14,374 bases of DNA from Acidobacteriota bacterium (GTDB lineage Bacteria; Acidobacteriota; Vicinamibacteria; Vicinamibacterales; Vicinamibacteraceae). Of this stretch, positions 4,668 through 12,606 are shown piece after piece. The DNA is taken from positions 1 through 14,374 of the forward strand of contig JAEYZV010000041.1 of NCBI GenBank assembly GCA_023427865.1, read 5' to 3'. The first letter of the stretch is position 1, and each line of letters starts with the position of its first letter. Both the position numbers and the translations under genes were made by a program. A model generated the notes under the pieces. The model worked only from the letters and a program-made list of their open reading frames with translations, was not told the DNA's origin and ran no database searches.

Positions 4668-7571
4668 ATGCACAAATTCATCCTGTCGCTCGCAGCCGCG
4701 TGCGTGGCCGTGCTGCTTGCGGCCACGGGCGCGATCGCGCAGGGACGCCAGACGGCCGTCATCACCGGTACCGTCACCTCGTCGGACGGCGCCTCGGTGC
4801 CCGGCGCCACCGTGACCGTCACGTCGCCGGTTCTGCAGGGTGCGCAGACGGCGGTCACCGATCTCAACGGCGTGTACGTGCTGCGCGGGTTGCCGCCAGG
4901 CGCCTATGCCGTCAGCGTGGAGCTCGCGGGGTTGTCGACCTACCGGACCGAGGTGCAGGTGCCCCTCGGACAGACCGTGACCGTCGACGCCACCCTCCAG
5001 ATCGCCGGTGTCGCCGAGGCCGTCACGGTGGCCGCCGAGGCCCCGGTCGTCACCAACCCCACGGTCGGCGCCAACGTGGACGCACGCACCGTGAACATGC
5101 TGCCCCTTGCGACGCGACGTCCGGTGGACATCGCGCTGCTGTCGCCAGCCGTGAACGACAACACGCCCAACGTCGGGCAGCTGTCGATCTCGGGAGCGTT
5201 TGCGTACGACAACGTGTTCCTCATCGATGGCGTGGACGTCAACGACAATACCTTCGGCACCTCCAACAACCTGTTCGTGGAGGATGCGATCCAGGAGACC
5301 CAGGTCCTCACGTCGGGTATTTCCGCCGAGTACGGCCGCTTCTCCGGTGGCGTGATCAACGTGGTGACAAAGCGCGGCGGCGACGCGTTCAGCGGCAGCT
5401 TCAGGACCACGCTCAGCAATCCGGCGTGGCAGGACGAGAATCCGTTCGAGGAGAGCAGCGGCATCACCCACCCCGATCGCCTGGGCAAGGTGTACGAGGG
5501 TACGTTCGGCGGGCCGGTGCTGCGTTCGCGCATCTGGTTCTTCTCGTCGGCCCGGTACGAGGACACTCTCGAGCCGCAGACGCTGCGTGAGACCGGAACG
5601 CCCTACAACCTGGGCGTCACGAACAAGCGCGGCCAGATCAAGCTGACGGGCACCGTGTGGCCGGGGCACACGGTATCCGGCAGCTACATGAACAACGCCA
5701 CCGAGCAACGCGACCGCCCCGGCGTGGCGTCGGTGGATCAGCGGTCGCTCGATCCGGTGCGCACGCTGCCGAACGATCTGCTCGTGATCAACTGGCAGGG
5801 CGTGCTGTCGCAGCGGCTGTTCGCGACCGCCCAGGTCTCGCGCAAGAACCAGAGCATCGAGGGCTCGGGCGGCGAGAGCGCGGCAATCATCGACTCGCCC
5901 TTCCGAACCCGCGGTGTGGCAGCAGGCGTGCCCAACAACCTGAACTACAACGCGCCGTTCTTCGATGCCCTCGATCCGACCGGGCGAGACAACTTCCAGG
6001 TCACCGGCAGCCTCTCGTACTTCCTCAGCACGCCGAAGTTCGGCAGCCACGACATCAAGGGCGGCTTCGAGCGCTTCACCGCGACGAGCACCGGCGGCAA
6101 CTCGCAGACCTCCACCGGTTACGTGTTCTACAGCGACTACCGCCTGGGACCGGACAACCGCCCCCTCGTCCTCGAGAACGGCCGCATGGTGCCGCGCTTC
6201 GTGCCCGGCGTCTCGCGCCTCTACAACTGGCTCGCCCGCCGCGGCTCCACCACCGACATCACGACCGACTCCTTCTATGTGCACGACAGGTTCACCGTAG
6301 GGAAGCGCTGGACCTTCGACGCCGGCCTGCGCTACGAGAACAACCACGGCGAGGCGACGGGTGACATCCAGGTCGTGAACACGTCGAGCCTCGTGCCGCG
6401 GCTCGCCGCGACCGTCGACATCCTCGGCGACGGCCGCTGGATCGCCCAGTCCACCTACTCGGGTTACGCCGGCAAGTACAGCGACGCCAACTTCGGCGCC
6501 AACGCCGACACGTCGAACCCGAGCCTCGTGCGCTACATCTACCGCGGTCCCGCAGGGGAGGGGTTCGACTTCGCGCCCGGCCTCGACCCCGCCAACTACT
6601 CGGAGGTGCTCGACGGCAGCTTCGCCACGGCGAACGTGTTCGTCGCCGACGGGCTCTCGTCCCCGCTCACGAGGGAGTTCACCGCATCGATCGGCCGGCA
6701 GTTCGGCTCCCGCGGCAACGCGAAGCTGACCTTCGTGGACCGCTCCATGAGCCGCTTCGTCGAGGATTTCACGACGCTTGCCGGCGGCAAGACCCAGGTC
6801 GTTCGCGATGGCGTGGACTACGGACTGCTCGACAACATCGTCTACGACAACACCGACGAACTGGAGCGGGAGTATCGCGCGCTCGTGATGCAGGGGCAGT
6901 ACAGGCCGGCGGCACACCTGCAGCTGAACGCCAACTACACCCTGCAGGTCCACAACCGAGGCAACTTCGAGGGTGAGGCCCGCAACCAGCCCGGACTGCC
7001 CTCGTCGTTCGGCGACTACCCCGAGACGCTGTCGCCGCGCAACAACCCGACCGGCAGGTTCGACGATCACCAGCGGCACAAGCTGCGGCTGTGGGGTATC
7101 TACACGCTCGACGCCGGCCGGTTCGGAGCGGTGGACCTGTCGGCCCTGTACAGCTACAACTCGGCGCTGTCGTTCAGTTACGCGGCGACGAGCGTGCCAC
7201 TGTCGGCCGCACAGCTCGCTGCGGGCGCCGGGTACGAAGGCATCGGCCCGGGCTCGACGCAGACGTTGTTCTTCGGCGATCGCGGCGCCGGCTCGTTCAA
7301 CGCCTGGAAGACGCTCGACCTCGGCATCAACTACGCCGTACCGGTCCTGAAGCAGTTCCGCCCGTACGTGAAGCTCGACGTCCTCAACGTGCTGAACGAC
7401 GAGTCCCTCAAGGGATTCAACACGGCGGTCACGCCGGACGAGAGCGGCCCTCGTGACGCGCTGGGGCTGCCGCTGAACTACATCACGGGCCCGCGCTTCG
7501 GCGAGCCCGCGCAGTTGACCGACAATCCGCTCGGCCGCGAGTTCCGTGTCCTGCTCGGGTTCAGGTTCTGA
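4668..7571 (+). CDS. Oar-like TonB-dependent outer-membrane receptor
   Basis: The product is 967 residues. A Sec signal peptide covers 1-24 (cleavage after A-I-A). Residues 31-112 form a carboxypeptidase-regulatory-like beta-sandwich ('ITGTVTSSDGASVPGATVTV', then 'GVYVLRGLPPGAYAVSVELAG'). The plug follows at about 113-238, with 'FLIDGVDVNDN' at 184-194 and the closing 'SAEYGRFSGGVINVVTKRGG' at 219-238. The rest is a long beta-barrel ending in 'LLGFRF', with the terminal Phe needed for outer-membrane insertion. This layout is that of Oar/SusC-like receptors, which are numerous in Acidobacteriota and import large or bound substrates using TonB energy; the substrate cannot be read from the sequence. 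A TonB box is not obvious. The start at 4668 is fixed by the signal peptide and by GGAGGGGAG at 4653-4661; the frame is open back to 4245 but that part has no receptor features. Its place amid heme genes hints at an iron or tetrapyrrole ligand, which is only a guess. Confidence 0.93.
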   Translation: MHKFILSLAAACVAVLLAATGAIAQGRQTAVITGTVTSSDGASVPGATVTVTSPVLQGAQTAVTDLNGVYVLRGLPPGAYAVSVELAGLSTYRTEVQVPLGQTVTVDATLQIAGVAEAVTVAAEAPVVTNPTVGANVDARTVNMLPLATRRPVDIALLSPAVNDNTPNVGQLSISGAFAYDNVFLIDGVDVNDNTFGTSNNLFVEDAIQETQVLTSGISAEYGRFSGGVINVVTKRGGDAFSGSFRTTLSNPAWQDENPFEESSGITHPDRLGKVYEGTFGGPVLRSRIWFFSSARYEDTLEPQTLRETGTPYNLGVTNKRGQIKLTGTVWPGHTVSGSYMNNATEQRDRPGVASVDQRSLDPVRTLPNDLLVINWQGVLSQRLFATAQVSRKNQSIEGSGGESAAIIDSPFRTRGVAAGVPNNLNYNAPFFDALDPTGRDNFQVTGSLSYFLSTPKFGSHDIKGGFERFTATSTGGNSQTSTGYVFYSDYRLGPDNRPLVLENGRMVPRFVPGVSRLYNWLARRGSTTDITTDSFYVHDRFTVGKRWTFDAGLRYENNHGEATGDIQVVNTSSLVPRLAATVDILGDGRWIAQSTYSGYAGKYSDANFGANADTSNPSLVRYIYRGPAGEGFDFAPGLDPANYSEVLDGSFATANVFVADGLSSPLTREFTASIGRQFGSRGNAKLTFVDRSMSRFVEDFTTLAGGKTQVVRDGVDYGLLDNIVYDNTDELEREYRALVMQGQYRPAAHLQLNANYTLQVHNRGNFEGEARNQPGLPSSFGDYPETLSPRNNPTGRFDDHQRHKLRLWGIYTLDAGRFGAVDLSALYSYNSALSFSYAATSVPLSAAQLAAGAGYEGIGPGSTQTLFFGDRGAGSFNAWKTLDLGINYAVPVLKQFRPYVKLDVLNVLNDESLKGFNTAVTPDESGPRDALGLPLNYITGPRFGEPAQLTDNPLGREFRVLLGFRF

Positions 7572-7582
7572 GTGAAGGACAT

Positions 7583-7607
7583 CGGCGCCGGGCCTTGCCC
7601 GGCGCCG
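7583..7607. terminator. Strong hairpin between the TonB receptor and hemB
   Basis: An 11-bp perfect GC-only stem (7583-7593 with 7597-7607) closes a 3-base CTT loop, 11 bases past the receptor stop codon. hemB converges from the other side and ends at 7641, so the hairpin could end both transcripts. No T-run follows on either strand, so termination may need another factor. Confidence 0.65.
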
Positions 7608-7640
7608 CAGCTGTGAACCGCTGTTCGGCGCGTCTCCGGA

Positions 7641-8612
7641 CTACAGCAGTCTCGCCGCCTCGCGTGCGTAGTACGTGATGATGGCGTCGGCGCCGGCGCG
7701 GCGAATGGACACGAGTGATTCCATCATCACTCGCGCCTCGTCGATCCAGCCGTTGGCACCAGCCGCCTTCACCATCGAGAACTCGCCGCTCACGTGGTAG
7801 GCCGCCGTGGGCAGGCCGAATGTGTCCTTCACGCGCCACAGGATGTCGAGATAGGGAAGCGCCGGCTTCACCATCACGATGTCGGCGCCCTGGTCGATGT
7901 CGAGCGCGACCTGTCGGAGCGCCTCACGCGCGTTGGCAGGATCCATCTGGTGACTCCGCCGGTCGCCGAACGACGGCGTGGAGTCTGCCGCCTCGCGGAA
8001 AGGTCCATAGAACGCCGACGCATACTTCGCGGCGTAGCTCATGATCGCCGTCTGCGCGTAGCCCGCTGCGTCGAGCGCCTCGCGGATGGCGCCGATGCGC
8101 CCGTCCATCATGTCCGACGGCGCGACGATGTCGGCGCCGGCGTCCGCGTGCGACAGCGCTTCTGCGACCAGCAGCTCCACCGTCGGGTCGTTCTCCACGA
8201 TGCCGTCGGTCACGACGCCGCAGTGCCCGTGCGACGTGTACTCGCACAGGCACACGTCGGTGACGATCACCGTGTCCGGCTGTGCGGCGCGGATGGCCCG
8301 CACCGCCTGCTGCACCGGCCCCTGCGGGTCGCTCGCGCCGCTACCGCGTTCGTCCTTGTGCGCCGGCAGCCCGAAGAGCAGCACGGAGGTGACGCCGTCG
8401 GCCTTCGCCGCCCCGACCTCCTTCACGATCTCGTCCACCGACATCTGGGCGACGCCGGGCATCGCGCCAATCGGTTTGTTGACGCCCTCACCGGGGCAGA
8501 CGAACAGCGGGTAGATGAACTGCGATGGCTGCAGGTGCGTCTCGCGCACCAGCGCCCTCAGCGCAGGTGTGCGGCGAAGGCGGCGGGGACGGTTGGTGAG
8601 GTCCAGGGGCAT
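7641..8612 (-). CDS. hemB: Porphobilinogen synthase (delta-aminolevulinate dehydratase)
   Basis: HemB joins two 5-aminolevulinate molecules into porphobilinogen in the cytoplasm. The product is 323 residues, typical for the family. The N-terminus 'RPRRLRRTPALRALVRET' is diagnostic. The two active-site lysines are visible in 'MSYAAKYASAFYGPFR' (Lys196) and 'VMVKPALPYLDI' (Lys249). The metal site is the zinc type with three cysteines, 'DVCLCEYTSHGHCG' (Cys121, Cys123, Cys131), rather than the aspartate-rich magnesium type. It is the last gene of the minus-strand heme operon, 135 bases after the cobA-hemD fusion, a gap filled with CAGG repeats. The start codon has no clear Shine-Dalgarno site, but the family N-terminus supports it. 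Confidence 0.97.
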   Translation of the reverse strand: MPLDLTNRPRRLRRTPALRALVRETHLQPSQFIYPLFVCPGEGVNKPIGAMPGVAQMSVDEIVKEVGAAKADGVTSVLLFGLPAHKDERGSGASDPQGPVQQAVRAIRAAQPDTVIVTDVCLCEYTSHGHCGVVTDGIVENDPTVELLVAEALSHADAGADIVAPSDMMDGRIGAIREALDAAGYAQTAIMSYAAKYASAFYGPFREAADSTPSFGDRRSHQMDPANAREALRQVALDIDQGADIVMVKPALPYLDILWRVKDTFGLPTAAYHVSGEFSMVKAAGANGWIDEARVMMESLVSIRRAGADAIITYYAREAARLL

Positions 8613-8617
8613 GGCGA

Positions 8618-8688
8618 CAGGTAACAGGAGAACCAGGTGTCAGGTGAACAGGATGGTCAGGAATCAGGCTTCAGGTAACAGGACCAGG
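8618..8688 (+). repeat. Degenerate CAGGTAA heptad array, copy 2
   Basis: About ten CAGG-headed units of 6-9 bases lie in tandem: CAGGTAA (8618), CAGGAGAAC (8625), CAGGTGT (8634), CAGGTGAA (8641), CAGGATGGT (8649), CAGGAAT (8658), CAGGCTT (8665), CAGGTAA (8672), CAGGAC (8679) and CAGG (8685). They start six bases from the hemB start codon and fill most of the cobA-hemD/hemB gap. Relative to transcription of hemB the units read as CCTG on the mRNA. The same element stands at 164-197 in inverted orientation. Confidence 0.8.
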
Positions 8689-8747
8689 GCGTTGCAGCGC
8701 CAGGGGCGGCAGGATGACGGGACGCCAGCGCGGCAGCGTCGACGCCC

Positions 8748-10280
8748 TCAATCCTGCGATCGGACGTAGGCGACGATGGCGTCCACGAGGGACGCGATCG
8801 TGTATGGGGCGTGCGGCATGATCTGCGTCGTCACGCCCAGTTGCTGCGCGGCTTCGGCGGTCACAGGGCCGATCGACGCCACGGCGACGTGCTGCAGCAG
8901 GTCGGCCGCCTGGTCCTCGCCGAGGTTCGTGACGAAGTGCCTCACGCTCGAGGCGCTCGTGAAGGTGACGATGTCGACGTCGCCTTCGAGCAGTTTCTTG
9001 TAGATGTCCGGCTGTCCTTCCTGGCCCCACGGGGCACGCACCGTGCGGTACGCGGTGATGTCGTCCACTTCGGCGCCAGCGCGACGCAACTCGTCGGGCA
9101 GCACCTCGCGTGCGATGTCGGCACGTGGCAGCAGCATGCGCACGCCTTCGAGGCTGCCGGTGGCCTTCAACGCCGCGATCACGCCTTCGGCGCGGTCCTC
9201 TTCCGGCACCACGTCGACGCGCAGGTGGAGGCGCTGGAGCCGCTCGGCCGTGGCCGGACCCACCGCACACAGGCGAGGCCCGCGCAGGTCGCGGATGTCG
9301 CGCACGCGTGAAAGCGCACGGCGCATGAAGTGGTCCACACCGTTCGCGCTCGTGAACACCAGCCAGTCGTATGTGGCGATGCTCTCGATGGCTCGGTCGA
9401 CTTCGTCGTAGTCGCCGAGCGCCTCGATGTGGATCGACGGCGCCTCGATCACTTCAGCACCGAGTTCGTGCAGGCGTTCGACGAACTCGCCCGCCTGTTC
9501 GCGCGAGCGCGTGACGACGATGCGCGTGCCGAAGAGCGGACGCTCGTCGAACCAGCGCAGGTGCTCGCGCAGCCCGGTCGAGGGGCCGACGACGAGGACG
9601 GCCGGACCGGGCGGCGCGCTCGCCGCGAGATGCTGCGCCAGGCTCTCGAGTGTGCCGTCCACCGTGCGCTGCTGCGGCGTGGTGCCGTTGAAGATCACGG
9701 CGGCGGAATCGTCCTTCGGGCGCCCGTGCGAGAGCAGCGAGGAGGCGACGCGCGCCAACTGCCGCGGGCCCGCGTAGCAGAGCAGCGTGCCGTCCACCCT
9801 GGCCAACTGGCTCCAGTCGAGCGTCGGCGTATTCTGGTCGCCGTCCTCGTAGCCCCTGATCAAGGTGAGGAGGTTCCCGGAGCCCGGATAGGTAATCGGG
9901 ATTCCGGCATACGCCGGGATGCCCACCACCGCGGGAATGCCGGGAACGACCTCGAACGGGATGCCCTGCTCGTGGAGGAACAGGGCCTCCTTGCCGCCGC
10001 TGTCGTATACGAACGGGTCGCCCCACTTGAGGCGCACGACGTAACGGCCCTCGCGCGCCTTTTCCGCCACGAGCAGGCAGATGGCGTCCTGCTCCGTCTC
10101 GGCAGGGGCGGCACTGCCCACGTCGATGCGCTCGGCGTCGGGACGCGCCATGCGGAGCAGCCGCGGGTCGATCAGCGTGTCGTGCACCACCACGTCGGCA
10201 CGCGCGAGGCATCGCCACCCACGCACGGAGATGAGGGACGGATCTCCGGGCCCGGCGCCCACGATGGACACAGGAGTCAT
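8748..10280 (-). CDS. cobA-hemD: Fused uroporphyrinogen-III C-methyltransferase / uroporphyrinogen-III synthase
   Basis: The product is 510 residues with two enzymes. Residues 1-240 are a SAM uroporphyrinogen methyltransferase (CobA/SUMT): 'VGAGPGDPSLIS' (7-18), 'VVPGI' (112-116), 'AYAGIPITYPGSG' (122-134) and 'GTTPQQRTVDGTL' (199-211). Residues 247-510 are uroporphyrinogen-III synthase (HemD), with 'GTRIVVTRSREQAGEF' at its start, 'WLVFTSANGVDHF' and 'VTFTSASSVRHF' as its two cleft strands. HemD closes hydroxymethylbilane to uroporphyrinogen III; CobA would methylate C2 and C7 to precorrin-2 for siroheme or cobalamin. Such fusions are known from other hem operons. The odd point is residues 83-98: the usual K-G-G-D-P-F with G-R-G-G-E-E reads KWGDPFVYDSGGKE, so Trp86 replaces a SAM-site glycine. 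Activity of the CobA half is therefore less certain than that of HemD. It follows hemC by 32 bases with no good ribosome-binding site. Confidence 0.93.
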   Translation of the reverse strand: MTPVSIVGAGPGDPSLISVRGWRCLARADVVVHDTLIDPRLLRMARPDAERIDVGSAAPAETEQDAICLLVAEKAREGRYVVRLKWGDPFVYDSGGKEALFLHEQGIPFEVVPGIPAVVGIPAYAGIPITYPGSGNLLTLIRGYEDGDQNTPTLDWSQLARVDGTLLCYAGPRQLARVASSLLSHGRPKDDSAAVIFNGTTPQQRTVDGTLESLAQHLAASAPPGPAVLVVGPSTGLREHLRWFDERPLFGTRIVVTRSREQAGEFVERLHELGAEVIEAPSIHIEALGDYDEVDRAIESIATYDWLVFTSANGVDHFMRRALSRVRDIRDLRGPRLCAVGPATAERLQRLHLRVDVVPEEDRAEGVIAALKATGSLEGVRMLLPRADIAREVLPDELRRAGAEVDDITAYRTVRAPWGQEGQPDIYKKLLEGDVDIVTFTSASSVRHFVTNLGEDQAADLLQHVAVASIGPVTAEAAQQLGVTTQIMPHAPYTIASLVDAIVAYVRSQD

Positions 10281-10312
10281 GTCGGCATCTTAATGCTACG
10301 GGGCGGGGGTTA

Positions 10313-11287
10313 CTATTCCTGCCTTGGCAGCGGGCCGTCGTACTCGCGGACGGCGTCGAGGATGGCGCCGGCGCCGTCGGCCATCAGCCGGTCGGCGACC
10401 TGTTCACCGAGCGCCTCCGGATCGGACACCTCGCCGAACCCGATCGCGCGCACCTCGTGGTCGCTCTCGATCGATGTCACGCAGGCGATGAGCTCGAGGC
10501 TGCCGTCGGCGGTCGCACGGCAGTGCGCGCCGAGCGGCAGCTGGCAGCCGCCGCCAACCGCGGCCACGAGCGCGCGTTCCGCACGCAGCGCGACGTCCGA
10601 CGCCGCGTCGCTGATCGCGACGAGGGTCTGCGTGATCTCGTCGGAGTCCTCGCGGCACTCGATCGCCACCACGCCCTGGCCGGGTGCGGGGATGCACACG
10701 TCGACGGGAAGGCGGCCGCTTATGCGTCCATCCCTTTCCAGACGCTGCAACCCGGCCGCGGCGAGCACGAGGGCATCGTACTCGCCGTCGTCGAGCTTTC
10801 GCAGCCGGGTGTCGACGTTGCCGCGCACGGGCAGGAACTGCGCCCCGGGGAACTGCCGGTGCAGTTGCGCCACGCGACGCACGCTGCTGGTGCCGAGCCG
10901 CGGCGCCGCCCCGAGCAGCTCGACGTGCTGGGCGACGGCCGCGTCGCGGATGGCGGGCGTCGCGGGAAGCACGACGGCGTCACGCGCATCGGCCCTCGGC
11001 AGGACGCCGGCGATGTGCAGGCCCTCGGGCAGCGCCACCGCCATGTCCTTGGCGCTGTGCACCGCGATGTCGATCTCGCCTTCGAGCAGCGCGTCCTCGA
11101 TCTCCTTCACGAAGAGCCGCTTGCCGCCCACGTCCGAGAGCGGCGCGTCCTGCAGCCGATCGCCGTCGGTCTTGATCACCACGACCTCGCACGGCGGCAC
11201 GCCCAGGGCTTCGAGCCGCGCCTTGACCGTGTTGGCCTGCCAGAGGGCGAGTGCGCTGCCGCGCGTCCCGATGCGCCACGCGCTCAC
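10313..11287 (-). CDS. hemC: Porphobilinogen deaminase (hydroxymethylbilane synthase)
   Basis: HemC strings four porphobilinogens into linear hydroxymethylbilane in the cytoplasm, using a covalent dipyrromethane cofactor. The product is 324 residues from a GTG start. Family marks include 'RIGTRGSALALWQA' (5-18), 'DVGGKRLFVKEIEDALL' (52-68), 'IAVHSAKDM' with the catalytic aspartate at 81 (commonly HSLKDM, here Ala for Leu), 'LGTSSVRRVAQL' (131-142), 'VRGNVDTRLRKL' (154-165), and the cofactor cysteine at 248 in 'GGGCQLPLG'. The start is set by GTG at 11287-11285, which overlaps the hemA stop codon in the string GTGA; the frame is open farther upstream but that is antisense to nothing and simply lies inside hemA. 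The overlap implies coupled translation with hemA. Confidence 0.96.
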   Translation of the reverse strand: MSAWRIGTRGSALALWQANTVKARLEALGVPPCEVVVIKTDGDRLQDAPLSDVGGKRLFVKEIEDALLEGEIDIAVHSAKDMAVALPEGLHIAGVLPRADARDAVVLPATPAIRDAAVAQHVELLGAAPRLGTSSVRRVAQLHRQFPGAQFLPVRGNVDTRLRKLDDGEYDALVLAAAGLQRLERDGRISGRLPVDVCIPAPGQGVVAIECREDSDEITQTLVAISDAASDVALRAERALVAAVGGGCQLPLGAHCRATADGSLELIACVTSIESDHEVRAIGFGEVSDPEALGEQVADRLMADGAGAILDAVREYDGPLPRQE

Positions 11288-12606
11288 GACTGCGTGCCCC
11301 GGTCGGCCGACGACGTGTCGGGCGCCTCGCTGTCGGTCGCTCCCGTCGGTTCGTCGAGCGCGAAGAGCCGGCGCAGCGCCGTCGAGCACGCCTCCATCGT
11401 CTCGCGATCGTCGATGGCCTTCAGTTGTTCGGTCGGCGTCAGCAGCAGCTTCTCGACCATCAGCCTCGTGATCTCGTCGACGCGTGCGCGGGCGTCGGGT
11501 CCGAGCGCGGTCAGGCGCGGCGCGAGCCGATCGAGCTCCGCCTGGCGCACCCGTTCGAAGCGGGTGCGGAGCGCGACGACCGTAGGGATGACGGCTCTCG
11601 AACGCAGCCATCCGAACCAGGCGGCGACCTCGTCGTTGACGAGCTTCTCGGCGCGGTTCACCGCGTCCTGTCGCCGCGCCAGGTTCTCCTGGACGATGCC
11701 TCGGAGGTCGTCGATGTTGTACAGGAAGACCTCCTCGATCGTGCCGACCTCCGGAGCGACGTCACGGGGTACCGCAAGATCGGCGACGAACATCGGACGT
11801 CCGCGCCGCGTGGCGAGTGCGCGCCGCATGTCGGCGTCGGTGATCACCAGGCCGGAGGAGCCGGTCGCCGAGACGAGCACGTCGGCGCCGGCCAGGGCCT
11901 CGAACCGCGAGTCCCATGGCGTCACCTGCCCGTCGATCTCGGCAGCGAGCGCGTCGCCACGGTCGCGCCGACGGGTCGCAATCGTCGTGCTCGCGACGTG
12001 CTCGTGGAAGTGCAGCGCACAGAGACGCGCCATCTCGCCGGCGCCGAGCACCAGCACGTGACGGTCCTTCAGCTCGCCGAAGATCTTGCGCGCGAGCGTC
12101 AGCGCGGCATAGCTGAGCGACACCGCCCCCTCGGCGAGACCGGTGTCGGTCCGCACGCGCTTACCCGTCGCGAAGGCGCCGTGGAACAGGCGGTTCAGCA
12201 CGCTGCCGGTGCCGTGCGTGTCCGAGGCCACCTTGTAGGCGTCCTTCACCTGCCCCAGGATCTCGGGCTCGCCGACGACGAGGGAATCGAGGCCCGCGGC
12301 GACCCGGAACAGGTGCCTGGCCGCATCGGCGTCGGTGCGCAGGTAGAGCGAGGCGTCGATCTCGTCGCGGGCCACGCCGCGGTAGTCGGCAAGGCAGGCG
12401 ACGATACGTTCGCCCATGGCGACGGGATCGGCAGCCGTCGCGTAGACCTCGGTGCGGTTGCACGTCGACAGCAGCACCGCATCGACGCAGCCGTCGTTGG
12501 CCAGCCGGTCGAGCGCAGCAGGCAGCATCGACCGGCTGATGCCGATGCGCTCACGCACCTCCAGCGGGGCGGTGTGGTGACTGAGGCCGACGAGGATGAG
12601 ATGCAT
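11284..12606 (-). CDS. hemA: Glutamyl-tRNA reductase
   Basis: HemA reduces glutamyl-tRNA(Glu) to glutamate-1-semialdehyde with NADPH, the first and usually rate-limiting step of the C5 pathway, in the cytoplasm. The product is 440 residues. The catalytic cysteine is Cys49 in 'LLSTCNRTEVYA', with the substrate-site 'GLSHHTAPLEVRER' at 7-20. 'GLDSLVVGEPEILGQVKDAY' links to the NADPH Rossmann domain, whose 'VLVLGAGEMARL' is visible, and a long helical dimerisation domain ('NEEV/NDEVAAWFGWL' region) follows. The C-terminal 25 residues are acidic and low in complexity. The start at 12606 is fixed by the family N-terminus; its ATG shares one base with the upstream hemX stop (TGATG). The frame is open to 12852 but that is inside hemX. 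The overlap suggests that HemX and HemA are made together. Confidence 0.97.
   Translation of the reverse strand: MHLILVGLSHHTAPLEVRERIGISRSMLPAALDRLANDGCVDAVLLSTCNRTEVYATAADPVAMGERIVACLADYRGVARDEIDASLYLRTDADAARHLFRVAAGLDSLVVGEPEILGQVKDAYKVASDTHGTGSVLNRLFHGAFATGKRVRTDTGLAEGAVSLSYAALTLARKIFGELKDRHVLVLGAGEMARLCALHFHEHVASTTIATRRRDRGDALAAEIDGQVTPWDSRFEALAGADVLVSATGSSGLVITDADMRRALATRRGRPMFVADLAVPRDVAPEVGTIEEVFLYNIDDLRGIVQENLARRQDAVNRAEKLVNDEVAAWFGWLRSRAVIPTVVALRTRFERVRQAELDRLAPRLTALGPDARARVDEITRLMVEKLLLTPTEQLKAIDDRETMEACSTALRRLFALDEPTGATDSEAPDTSSADRGTQS

Noticed and set aside
4557..7079. Long minus-strand open frame (about 840 codons) opposite the TonB receptor
   Set aside because: The receptor strand has a signal peptide, plug motif, barrel and terminal Phe. 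The antisense translation is Val/Arg/His-rich with no recognisable domain.
8618..8688. CRISPR array as an explanation of the repeats near hemB
   Set aside because: Units are only 6-9 bases and degenerate, there are no spacers of about 30 bases, and no cas genes are present.
9330..11471. Long plus-strand open frame (about 713 codons) opposite cobA-hemD, hemC and the end of hemA
   Set aside because: It is antisense to three genes with all family motifs in place; its translation is low-complexity Ala/Arg/Ser sequence, as expected for a shadow frame in GC-rich DNA.
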